64,000 nt of DNA. Origin: Clostridiales bacterium (GTDB taxonomy: Bacteria; Bacillota; Clostridia; UBA1381). Where the stretch lies: assembly GCA_029226975.1 (NCBI GenBank), contig JAQXZB010000041.1, forward strand, positions 38,693 through 102,692. The letters run 5' to 3'. The position numbers were made by a program, and so were the translations under genes. A model generated the notes under the pieces. It was not told the origin of the DNA and did not search any database. It was given only the letters and a program-made list of their open reading frames with translations. Numbering within the stretch: the first letter of the stretch is position 1; every line of letters begins with the position of its first letter. Below are positions 18,926 through 25,476 of the stretch, in pieces.

Positions 18926-19771
18926 ATGGAAACAAGAATTATAACAAAGGAAACCGAGAGATTATTTGAAAGGCATCTTTTTGAAGCGGAACGAAGCAGC
19001 AGCACCATAGAAAAATATATGCGTGATATTCGCTTTTTTAAAGATTGGCTCGGAGAGCGCGGTATAGATAAGGCGGCAGTGTTGGAATATAAGCACAGGC
19101 TTTGCGAAAAATACGCACCCAAAAGTGTAAATTCGATATTGTCATCATTAAATGCATTATTTGTATTTATGGATTGGCACGAGTTGAAGGTCAAAACCTT
19201 AAAAATCCAAAGACAGATATTTGCAGACACAGACAAAGAACTTACAAAGTCTGAATATGAAAGACTGCTCACAGCGGCAAAAAACAAGAAGAACGAACGT
19301 TTATATTATTTAATGCAGACCATAGCAAGTACGGGTATACGAATTTCCGAACTAAAATATGTAACCTGTGAAGCGGTAAAAATCGGGCAGGCAGTTATAA
19401 GCTGCAAAGGCAAAATGCGGGTAGTTTTTCTGCCCAAACAGCTGTGTAAGCTGCTTAAAGGCTATATTAAACGCCAAAACATAGAACGCGGCGCTGTCTT
19501 TGTTTCCCGGAATAAAAGACCCCTTGACCGTTCGCATATATGGCGAATGATGAAATCCCTGTGCGAAGCGGCGGGAGTTTCGGCAAAAAAGGTATTTCCC
19601 CATAATTTAAGACATCTTTTTGCCAGAGCCTTTTATTCCGCGTCAAAGGACATTGTGCGTCTTGCGGATATTTTGGGACATTCGAGTATTAACACCACGC
19701 GCATATATACAATGGAAACGGGAGAGGTGCATCGCAGGCAAATTCAAAGACTGGGTCTGCTGAGATGTTGA
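18926..19771 (+). CDS. Tyrosine recombinase (XerC/D-like integrase), lone
   Basis: 281-aa site-specific recombinase. An N-terminal SAM-like core-binding domain (about 10-90) is followed by the catalytic domain with all expected residues: Arg in TGIRISEL (near 138), a beta-hairpin lysine in CKGKMRV, the HxxR pair in HNLRHLFAR (225/228), His in ILGHSS (252) and the nucleophile Tyr in TTRIYTM (261). It looks intact. No excisionase, phage or conjugation genes are nearby. It lies directly upstream of a segment bounded by inverted repeats with an outward promoter, so a DNA-inversion switch role is inferred rather than housekeeping Xer or phage integration. Confidence 0.92.
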   Translation: METRIITKETERLFERHLFEAERSSSTIEKYMRDIRFFKDWLGERGIDKAAVLEYKHRLCEKYAPKSVNSILSSLNALFVFMDWHELKVKTLKIQRQIFADTDKELTKSEYERLLTAAKNKKNERLYYLMQTIASTGIRISELKYVTCEAVKIGQAVISCKGKMRVVFLPKQLCKLLKGYIKRQNIERGAVFVSRNKRPLDRSHIWRMMKSLCEAAGVSAKKVFPHNLRHLFARAFYSASKDIVRLADILGHSSINTTRIYTMETGEVHRRQIQRLGLLRC

Positions 19772-19804
19772 AAATAAAAAATCACATAATTCAAATTATG
19801 TGAT
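19771..19804 (-). terminator. Minus-strand terminator made by the left inverted repeat
   Basis: ATCACATAAT-TTGA-ATTATGTGAT (10-bp perfect stem) followed on the minus strand by TTTTTATTTT. It lies about 30-60 bases downstream of the perfect minus-strand promoter at 19839-19867, and partly coincides with the left 17-bp repeat. Confidence 0.7.
19785..19801 (+). repeat. Left inverted repeat of the putative invertible segment
   Basis: CATAATTCAAATTATGT, exactly the reverse complement of 20046-20062. Each copy is itself a near-palindrome with an asymmetric centre (TCAA here, TTGA on the right), the form expected of a tyrosine-recombinase crossover site: two recombinase-binding arms around an oriented spacer. 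Confidence 0.75.
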
Positions 19805-19838
19805 TAAAAATTTATAAATACATATGTTTTATGTCTGT

Positions 19839-19867
19839 ATTATAGCATTAAAAACATTATTTGTCAA
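19839..19867 (-). promoter_or_regulatory. Perfect consensus promoter facing the recombinase gene (putative OFF orientation)
   Basis: On the minus strand TTGACA (19867-19862), a 17-bp spacer and TATAAT (19844-19839), a perfect sigma-A match. In the present orientation there is no gene to transcribe: RNA would start near 19832 and meet a terminator within about 60 bases, antisense to the 3' end of the recombinase transcript. Confidence 0.8.
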
Positions 19868-19917
19868 TATGTTTTTTCGAAAAATTGTTGTTTTGTCATA
19901 ATTAAGGCATGGTTATA

Positions 19918-19949
19918 AGACCGATGAATGTATTTTTTTGCATCGGTCT
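19918..19949 (+). terminator. Hairpin inside the putative invertible segment
   Basis: 9-bp perfect stem AGACCGATG/CATCGGTCT with a T-rich loop, followed by GATTTGTTGT, a weak T-tract. It could stop read-through from the recombinase gene so that downstream expression would depend on the invertible promoter. Confidence 0.5.
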
Positions 19950-20045
19950 GATTTGTTGTACTGTTTTTTGCTGTTTTTTCTTAATATTATGATATTTGCC
20001 ATCATGGCAATCGATACGGCGTGTAAGAAACAAGCCTAAAATACA

Positions 20046-20062
20046 ACATAATTTGAATTATG
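20046..20062 (-). repeat. Right inverted repeat of the putative invertible segment
   Basis: ACATAATTTGAATTATG, the exact reverse complement of 19785-19801. The flanking bases differ from those of the left copy, so the shared site is 17 bp. Confidence 0.75.
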
Positions 20063-20159
20063 AGGAATATTGCTTGCTATTTGACAAAGTAAGAACGAAA
20101 AAACAGAAAGTCTGAATACTTAACCAAAATGTACCGGGCTTTCGGAGAGGGTGAAGTTA

Positions 20160-20396
20160 ATGGAGGAACTTGAAACGATAATACTTGTCGCGGCGGTGAT
20201 TTTGCTGTTGTTTATATTTGCCGCGGCGTTGTATATAAGAATAATACGTCCATTTATCGAAACAAGGGCATACATAAAAATGGAGATGTCCCGTGCACCG
20301 CGAAGCGAATATAAATATTGGCGGCATGAACTTGTAAGACTCTATGTTTACCATATACCGATATTCGGGTGGCTGATTGTGAGATTGATAAAATAA
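20160..20396 (+). CDS. Small membrane protein, possible output of the promoter switch
   Basis: Not recognised. 78 aa with one strong N-terminal TM helix (about residues 7-32), a charged middle (KMEMSRAPRSEYKYW) and a hydrophobic, aromatic C-terminal segment (HIPIFGWLIVRL) that may dip into the membrane. The ATG at 20160 is chosen because GGAGAGG sits 9 bases upstream; a GTG at 20151 directly abuts that site. No good promoter lies between 20063 and 20159: a TTGACA at 20081 has no matching -10 box. Its position after the inverted-repeat segment makes it the nearest candidate target. Confidence 0.7.
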   Translation: MEELETIILVAAVILLLFIFAAALYIRIIRPFIETRAYIKMEMSRAPRSEYKYWRHELVRLYVYHIPIFGWLIVRLIK

Positions 20397-20451
20397 TGAA
20401 CAAATGCGATACCAAAAAAACTCAGGAAAAATAAATGCAAAGTCGAAAAAT

Positions 20452-20526
20452 GGCGGCGGAAAGGGGCAGCCTGTGACGGAAATACTTATGCTTATACTTG
20501 CCCCTCGTTCGCCGCCTTTGTCTAAA
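20452..20526. other. Long GC-rich hairpin between convergent genes
   Basis: GGCGGCG + AGGGGCA at 20452-20468 pair with TGCCCCT + CGCCGCC at 20509-20526, with a short internal bulge and a loop of about 40 bases. It is much more GC-rich than its surroundings and lies between two convergent genes. It may be a terminator-like or structured RNA element; no clear T-run follows. Confidence 0.45.
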
Positions 20527-20569
20527 GTTATTATCTTATAAATTGCCGTATGTTCATATAACAAATAAC

Positions 20570-21364
20570 CTAATGCGGTTTATGATTGCTTGCTCTCGGC
20601 CGTTTTTTCTTTTTCGGAACTGCCGCCCAGTAGGTGATTGCGGTGCATGAGAGCAGCATTCCCGAAAACATTATGATGTTCTGTGCCTTTTGTGCGGGTG
20701 AAAACGGCTGCCTGTTTTTACCGCCGCCGCGGGATTGCTCGGCATTGCCGTTGCTGTCCTGATCGCTGCCGCGGAATTGCTTGACGTTGCTGCCTTGACC
20801 CTCACTATGATAATTACCGCCTTTTTCCGCGCTGTCCGAAACTGCGGGACGGGCAGAGCCGGTAAAGGGCATGGACAGCCAGCGCACCTCGCTTGAATTT
20901 AATACGCCGTATATGCCTGCACACAACACTATAACCGATGCTGCCGCTGCGGCAACACAGGGGAGCGGTCTGCGGCATATGTGCAGACCCAGGTGAACAC
21001 CTAAAAGAATAACCGACAATCCTCCCACAAACATATGAATTTGCTTGAACAGGACATTATCCGAGGATATTGAGGTCAATATCGTGTGGGATATAAGAAT
21101 ACCACTTACACCGATGGCAATAAAGCAAAGAATAAGCAAAATATCTGCAATAAAGCCGATTTTTACGGCGGCAGGAAGCCGGGCAAAGCTTTTGCCCATG
21201 GCTGATGCAATCTTTAAATTGATGGCAATATGTACAATCATAAGCACAAGCAGTATAATTCCTGCGATTTCATGGTACTGCATACCGAACAGCTGCTTGG
21301 AAAACAGCGTAAGGACTGTTAAAAGCATTACAATATCCAATATAACCTTAAATCTACGTTTCAT
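20570..21364 (-). CDS. DUF4405-type membrane protein, possible heme-binding cytochrome b-like domain
   Basis: 264-aa membrane protein with about five TM helices. The family-like features are conserved histidines in or beside helices: YHEIAG, MIVHIAIN, SHTIL, QIHMFVG and GVHLGLHI, spaced as in four-helix cytochrome b-like folds, so heme binding and a redox role are possible but unproven. A Ser/Gly/Asn/Gln-rich linker (about 175-225) separates the last TM helix, followed by a basic C-terminus. GGAGGG stands before the ATG. Both neighbours face away from it or converge on it, so it is probably monocistronic. Confidence 0.7.
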   Translation of the reverse strand: MKRRFKVILDIVMLLTVLTLFSKQLFGMQYHEIAGIILLVLMIVHIAINLKIASAMGKSFARLPAAVKIGFIADILLILCFIAIGVSGILISHTILTSISSDNVLFKQIHMFVGGLSVILLGVHLGLHICRRPLPCVAAAAASVIVLCAGIYGVLNSSEVRWLSMPFTGSARPAVSDSAEKGGNYHSEGQGSNVKQFRGSDQDSNGNAEQSRGGGKNRQPFSPAQKAQNIIMFSGMLLSCTAITYWAAVPKKKKRPRASNHKPH

Positions 21365-21471
21365 GTAAAATCCCTCCGTAATTTGTTTAATAAATATATT
21401 TTACCGCTTCTTCCTTAAAACAATCTTAAAAATAAAAGCTTTTTTCCGAAATAAAATTTTTGTAATATTTC

Positions 21472-21500
21472 TTGTATTATGCACAGATTTGTGATATACT
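21472..21500 (+). promoter_or_regulatory. Promoter of the yaaA-bcp pair
   Basis: TTGTAT at 21472, 17-bp spacer, TATACT at 21495, about 32 bases before the yaaA start. No obvious PerR-type palindrome overlaps it. Confidence 0.7.
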
Positions 21501-21532
21501 TTATATAAAAAGTATGACGGAAAGGGACGCAA

Positions 21533-22285
21533 ATGAAAATAATAATATCCCCGGCAAAGAAAATGATGTATGAGGATACCTTAGACTGCAAGCAACTGCC
21601 CGTATTTTTGGAAAAAACGGAAATGCTGATGAGGTATTTAAAGGGTCGTAGCTATGAAGAACTTAAAAAGCTGCTTTGCTGCAATGATGAAATTGCAACA
21701 ACAAATTATGAGCGCTATTTGAAAATGGATTTGCGCCGCAATCTAACCCCGGCAATATTATCCTATGACGGAATACAGTATAAATATATGGCTCCGCAGG
21801 TGTTTGAGGACAGCTATTTTGATTATATAGAAAAGAATCTGCGGATTTTATCGGGGTTTTACGGTGTTTTAAAACCCTTTGACGGAATTGTACCATACAG
21901 ACTTGAGATGCAGGCGAAGCTTAAGACGGATTTTTGCAAAAATCTGTATGATTTCTGGGGTGCGGATATTTACGAAGAAGTTAAAGACGGACTGATATTA
22001 AATCTTGCCTCCGAGGAATATGCAAAAACTGTGCGCAGATACCTTGAGCCGGATGTGGAATTTACGGACTGTGTTTTCGGTGAATATGAAAACGGCAGAG
22101 TCAGGGAAAAGGGCGTATATGTTAAAATGGCTCGGGGAGAAATGGTTAGATTTATGGCGGAGAACAATATCTGTGATATTGATGAAATAAAAGCTTTTAA
22201 CCGACTGGGCTTTTCATATTGTGACAGCCTGTCGGAAGAAAACAAGCTTGTATTTTTAAAAGAACCAAAACGGAAAGGAGAATAA
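21533..22285 (+). CDS. yaaA: Peroxide stress protein YaaA (DUF328/UPF0246 family)
   Basis: DNA-binding protein linked in E. coli to limiting free iron and damage during peroxide stress. The protein begins with the family hallmark MKIIISPAKKM and carries AILSYDGIQYKYM, LRILSGFYGVLKP and LNLASEEYAK, all typical. Length 250 aa, normal. It is 3 bases upstream of a thiol peroxidase gene, with one promoter in front of both and one terminator behind, which supports a shared oxidative-stress role. Confidence 0.95.
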   Translation: MKIIISPAKKMMYEDTLDCKQLPVFLEKTEMLMRYLKGRSYEELKKLLCCNDEIATTNYERYLKMDLRRNLTPAILSYDGIQYKYMAPQVFEDSYFDYIEKNLRILSGFYGVLKPFDGIVPYRLEMQAKLKTDFCKNLYDFWGADIYEEVKDGLILNLASEEYAKTVRRYLEPDVEFTDCVFGEYENGRVREKGVYVKMARGEMVRFMAENNICDIDEIKAFNRLGFSYCDSLSEENKLVFLKEPKRKGE

Positions 22286-22288
22286 AAA

Positions 22289-22744
22289 ATGCTTGAAGCG
22301 GGAGTGAAAGCACCGGAAATTGTTTTAAATGACAAGGACGGACAAGAGGTAAGACTGAGTGATTTTAAGGGGAGTAAGGTTGTTGTGTATTTTTATCCCA
22401 GGGACAATACGCCGGGATGTACACGTCAGGCGTGTGCGTTTCGGGATTCCTTTGAGGAGTACAAAAAACTCGGCATACCGGTTATCGGAATAAGCAAGGA
22501 CAGTGAGGCTTCCCACGGGAGATTTGCTTCAAAGAATGAACTGCCCTTTATACTGCTTGCCGACCCGGAGCTTAGCGCCATTAAGGCGTATGACGTATGG
22601 CAGGAAAAGAAGATGTACGGAAAGGTGTCCATGGGAGTTGTGAGAACAACATATTTAATAGATGAGGACGGAGTAATAGAAAAGGTGTGGAAAAAGGCAA
22701 AGCCCGATACCAACGCAGCGGAAATATTGGAGTACCTCGGATAA
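22289..22744 (+). CDS. bcp: Thioredoxin-dependent thiol peroxidase (PrxQ/Bcp)
   Basis: Reduces peroxides using thioredoxin. 151 aa. The peroxidatic cysteine is in PRDNTPGCTRQAC, and a second Cys five residues later matches the PrxQ resolving-Cys pattern; FYPRDNTPGCT and GISKDS are family motifs. AAAGGAG lies before the ATG. Cotranscribed with yaaA. Confidence 0.96.
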   Translation: MLEAGVKAPEIVLNDKDGQEVRLSDFKGSKVVVYFYPRDNTPGCTRQACAFRDSFEEYKKLGIPVIGISKDSEASHGRFASKNELPFILLADPELSAIKAYDVWQEKKMYGKVSMGVVRTTYLIDEDGVIEKVWKKAKPDTNAAEILEYLG

Positions 22745-22751
22745 AAAAATT

Positions 22752-22787
22752 ACCGCAGTCTGTGCATAGACTGCGGTGATTTTTTTA
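22752..22787. terminator. Bidirectional terminator after bcp
   Basis: 10-bp perfect stem ACCGCAGTCT/AGACTGCGGT with a 6-nt loop; T-runs on both strands. It serves bcp and the convergent aldolase gene, whose stop codon it reaches. Confidence 0.92.
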
Positions 22788-23759
22788 GTTTTCTCTGTCC
22801 CAGGCTTCCTTGTAAAATTCAACATAATTGCGGTTGTTTTCCTGGATTGCGGCTATTGCCGTTCTCGGATGCCTGTTTAAAAAGCCCGTAATCATGTAGG
22901 GTATGTCATAACCCCATACAAGACCGTTATCCTTTAAAGGAACCATATAGTCCTGTACAAATTTAAGGGCGTATATGAGGCGGTACTTCGGGTTTTTCAA
23001 AAAGCTCAAAAGCGCTTCAAGCGCACAGTTGCCGGCACCTCTGCCCATACCCATCATTGTCGCGTCAAGATAGCTTACGCCTGCCGCAGTCGCTTCTATG
23101 GTATTGGCGAATGCAAGCTGCTGATTGTTGTGTGCGTGGACTCCTATTGCTTTGCCGTATTTTTCACCGACTGCAAGATATTTCTTTGAAAGAGCACGTA
23201 TCTGTTCGGGATAAAGCGAGCCGTAGCTGTCAACCAGGTATATAATATCAACGTTTGTCTGACCGAGCATATCAAGAGCCTGATCCAAATCCTCTGTTCG
23301 CACGGTTGCAACAGCCATTATGTTTACGCTTGTTTCATAGCCCTTGGCATGACATTCCTCAATCATTTCGATTGCTGCGGGAATTTGATGAATGTAGGTT
23401 GCAACCCTTATCAAATCCACAACGCTCTCAGATCTATCGGGAATATCAGACATTTCCGTTCTTCCCACGTCTGCCATGACGGCAATTTTCATGTCGGATT
23501 CGTTGTTGCCGACAATATCTCTTATGGACTGCTCATCGCAGAATTTCCATTTGCCGTATTGAGCGGGGTCGAAAAGCTCCTTGGAGGCTTTATAGCCGAA
23601 CTCCATGTAATCGACTCCTGCTTTGATGTTTGCCTGATAAAGCTCCTTTACAAATTCGTCCTCGAAGTAAAAGTTATTTACCAGTCCGCCGTCTCTTAAT
23701 GTCGCGTCTACAACCTTTATATCAGGGCGAAACGACATTAAATTTCCTTTTGTTTCCAT
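22785..23759 (-). CDS. DRE-TIM metallolyase: HMG-CoA lyase/4-hydroxy-2-oxovalerate aldolase-like protein
   Basis: TIM-barrel carbon-carbon lyase or condensing enzyme of the DRE-TIM superfamily; the exact substrate is unknown. The metal and catalytic motif DATLRDGG is at about residue 20, and the metal-binding HAHNN is near 204. LVDSYGSLYPEQ and GMGRGAGNCALE are typical of the 4-hydroxy-2-oxovalerate aldolase branch. 324 aa from the ATG at 23759, which has GAGGAGGA 8 bases upstream; the ATG at 23765 is only 2 bases from it. It is divergent from the cupin/dehydrogenase/ABC operon and shares a repeated operator-like motif with it. Confidence 0.85.
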   Translation of the reverse strand: METKGNLMSFRPDIKVVDATLRDGGLVNNFYFEDEFVKELYQANIKAGVDYMEFGYKASKELFDPAQYGKWKFCDEQSIRDIVGNNESDMKIAVMADVGRTEMSDIPDRSESVVDLIRVATYIHQIPAAIEMIEECHAKGYETSVNIMAVATVRTEDLDQALDMLGQTNVDIIYLVDSYGSLYPEQIRALSKKYLAVGEKYGKAIGVHAHNNQQLAFANTIEATAAGVSYLDATMMGMGRGAGNCALEALLSFLKNPKYRLIYALKFVQDYMVPLKDNGLVWGYDIPYMITGFLNRHPRTAIAAIQENNRNYVEFYKEAWDREN

Positions 23760-23830
23760 ATTCATGTTCCTCCTCTACCGTATTACTATATTACATTGCC
23801 GCATATAACATGAAACTATGCAGCGTATAT

Positions 23831-23859
23831 ATACTAACATATTTTGCGCAAAATGTCAA
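23831..23859 (-). promoter_or_regulatory. Promoter of the aldolase gene with internal palindrome
   Basis: On the minus strand TTGACA (23859-23854), 17-bp spacer, TAGTAT (23836-23831). The perfect 14-bp palindrome ATTTTGCGCAAAAT (23841-23854) fills the spacer, an ideal place for a repressor operator. Confidence 0.7.
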
Positions 23860-23878
23860 ATAAAAAGTTGCACAAAAT
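23844..23878. promoter_or_regulatory. Repeated operator-like motif TTGCRCAAAAT
   Basis: TTGCGCAAAAT at 23844-23854 (inside the palindrome in the aldolase promoter) and TTGCACAAAAT at 23868-23878 (just upstream of the -35 box of the divergent operon). Centres are 24 bp apart. Two copies between two divergent promoters suggest one regulator for both units; the regulator gene is not identifiable here. Confidence 0.5.
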
Positions 23879-23883
23879 AGGTA

Positions 23884-23913
23884 TTGACAAAATTACCGTA
23901 AATGTGGTATACT
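23884..23913 (+). promoter_or_regulatory. Promoter of the cupin/dehydrogenase/ABC transporter operon
   Basis: TTGACA at 23884, 18-bp spacer, TATACT at 23908. A leader of about 125 bases follows before the first gene. Confidence 0.8.
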
Positions 23914-24040
23914 GTAATAAATCCGCAGGGATGGATAAGATGAGCTTGAACAGAACAGATGAGTAAAAGGTTTATATGAAGGGTATTGCACCCTTTTGTT
24001 TGTGTCTGTCAAGCAGACATTTTTTTGTTGTAAGGAGGTG
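23914..24040 (+). promoter_or_regulatory. Operon leader with tandem hairpins and intrinsic terminator (putative attenuator)
   Basis: The leader contains an AAGGGT/ACCCTT hairpin (23979-23995) followed by TTTG, then TGTCTG/CAGACA (24003-24019) followed by seven T residues, a full intrinsic terminator placed 5 bases before the ribosome site AAGGAGGTG. A short ORF (MDKMSLNRTDE, 23931-23966) could be a leader peptide. This is the layout of an attenuator or riboswitch expression platform. No known riboswitch core was recognised. Translation might also start at the ATG at 23976, in frame with the cupin. Confidence 0.5.
24003..24027 (+). terminator. Terminator in the operon leader
   Basis: 6-bp stem TGTCTG/CAGACA, loop TCAAG, then TTTTTTTG, upstream of the first gene rather than after a gene, so it would control read-through into the operon. 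Confidence 0.65.
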
Positions 24041-24044
24041 CGGT

Positions 24045-24383
24045 ATGGATATTTCAAGGCTTAAAGCGGAGGGATTTTGCACTCCTCCGGAACATACGGG
24101 CTTTTTTGCAAAGGAGCTGTTTAAGGACGGCGGAAAAATCCGTGACGGAGCGGCAGCGTATATTGAGCCGGGCGGGGGACTGCCCGAAAATCATACCCAT
24201 GACTATAATCATATTTTTATAGTAGTTAAAGGAACAATAAATGTGACGGTCGGAGCGCAGGAAAAGACGGTATCGGAAAATGAGTCCTTGTTTGTAAAGG
24301 GAGAAATACCTCATTCGATACATAACCGAAGCAATGAAACGGCACAGGTGATAGGGATAACAACGGTGAACGACAATGACTGA
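24045..24383 (+). CDS. Small single-domain cupin protein
   Basis: 112-aa cupin beta-barrel. The metal-site pattern is visible as ENHTHDYNHIFIVVKG, with two His and a downstream His, and the second half as EIPHSIHNRSNE. Such proteins bind a small ligand or catalyse an isomerisation or dioxygenation; the substrate is unknown. The start at 24045 follows the strong AAGGAGGTG. Its end overlaps the dehydrogenase start by 8 bases, so the two are translationally coupled and likely act on related molecules. Confidence 0.8.
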   Translation: MDISRLKAEGFCTPPEHTGFFAKELFKDGGKIRDGAAAYIEPGGGLPENHTHDYNHIFIVVKGTINVTVGAQEKTVSENESLFVKGEIPHSIHNRSNETAQVIGITTVNDND

Positions 24384-25476
24384 TTATTCAATGTTTATGC
24401 CCGGCTATTCGATAGGCGGCAGAGTTTATGAAAAAATACCGCAGATATGCGCACCCTACGGTAAAACCGCGGTGGTGATAGGCGGTAAAAAGGCAATGGC
24501 GGCGGCAAAATCCGCCCTTGAAGCCGGAATTGACGGAACGGATATAAAAATTACCGCATATAAATGGTTTGGCGGAGAATGCAGCTATGAAAATGTGGAC
24601 AAAAATGCGGCAGATGAGGATATACGGGCGGCGGATATGATTTTTGCTGTGGGCGGCGGAAAGGCAACGGATACTGCGAAATGCGTTGGCGAAAGGCTTA
24701 ACAAGCCGGTATTTTCTTTCCCCACCATAGCGTCAAACTGTGCCTGCTGCACAAGCGTTTCAATAATGTATGATTCCGAGTCGGTATTCTTGGAGCCGCA
24801 TTTCTTTGAAAGACCGCCGGTACACGCCTTTGTCAATACACAGATTATTGCCCAAAGCCCGTCAAAGTATCTTTGGGCCGGAATGGGTGATACCTATGCA
24901 AAGCATTTTGAGGCATATGTTTCATCAAGGGGCGAGGAGACGGAGCATTTTATTGCTTTGGGCGTTGAAGCGTCGGGAATGTGTGTAAAGCCGATTTTGC
25001 GCTGGGGCAAAAAGGCTTTGGAGGATAACCGCCAAAAAAGAAACTCCTATGAGCTTGAACAGGTAATTCTCGCGATATGCATAACAACGGGAATTGTTTC
25101 AGTGCTGCTTACAAGAGATCATACTCCCGATTATAACAGCGGTATCGCTCATGCGGTGTTCTATGCTCTTACAAGCTTTGAGGAGATTGAAAAAAATCAT
25201 CTTCATGGCGAGGTTGTGGCTTTCGGAGTGCTGATGCTGCTGCTTTGCGATAAGGATTATGAAGCCTTTGAGCGGATTTACAGCTTTAACAAAAGCGTTG
25301 GACTGCCGGTATCGGTTGAGGATATAGGCATAAGCGCGGATGAATTTAGGGGACTTTTTGACACAATACCCAATATGTCCGATGTAAGACATTATCCGTA
25401 TAAAATAAGCGCCGAAATGCTTAATGAAGCGCTTGATTATTTAAATAAATTCAATGAAGGGAAGGTTTGTTTATGA
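24376..25476 (+). CDS. GldA-type iron/zinc-containing alcohol dehydrogenase
   Basis: NAD(P)-dependent polyol/alcohol dehydrogenase-fold protein, 366 aa. The nucleotide-binding region has VGGGKATDTAK near residue 95, and the metal ligands of the GldA family are visible: Asp in AGMGDTYAKHFE, His in SGIAHAVFYAL and His in NHLHGEVVAFG. It is closest by eye to glycerol dehydrogenase, but the neighbours (cupin, substrate-binding lipoprotein importer, divergent aldolase) suggest another substrate. Cys-rich ASNCACCTSVS is unusual next to the active site. Overlaps the cupin upstream; its stop overlaps the next start. Confidence 0.85.
   Translation: MTDYSMFMPGYSIGGRVYEKIPQICAPYGKTAVVIGGKKAMAAAKSALEAGIDGTDIKITAYKWFGGECSYENVDKNAADEDIRAADMIFAVGGGKATDTAKCVGERLNKPVFSFPTIASNCACCTSVSIMYDSESVFLEPHFFERPPVHAFVNTQIIAQSPSKYLWAGMGDTYAKHFEAYVSSRGEETEHFIALGVEASGMCVKPILRWGKKALEDNRQKRNSYELEQVILAICITTGIVSVLLTRDHTPDYNSGIAHAVFYALTSFEEIEKNHLHGEVVAFGVLMLLLCDKDYEAFERIYSFNKSVGLPVSVEDIGISADEFRGLFDTIPNMSDVRHYPYKISAEMLNEALDYLNKFNEGKVCL

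Larger units (their letters stand above)
19785..20062. other. Putative invertible promoter segment (278 bp)
   Basis: The non-coding stretch after the recombinase gene (19772-20159) holds a 17-bp inverted repeat pair, a consensus promoter facing left, a hairpin behind that promoter (19918-19949), a perfect 15-bp palindrome TTGCCATCATGGCAA (19996-20010) and the right repeat. Inverting the segment would turn the promoter to face the small membrane-protein gene at 20160, which has no clear promoter in the present orientation, and would separate it from the terminator at the left edge. The repeats and the promoter are seen directly; the inversion itself is inferred. Confidence 0.55.

Noticed and set aside
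20081..20120. TTGACA upstream of the small membrane-protein gene as its constitutive promoter.
   Set aside because: No -10 box lies at 16-18 bases; the nearest TGAATACT is 28 bases away.
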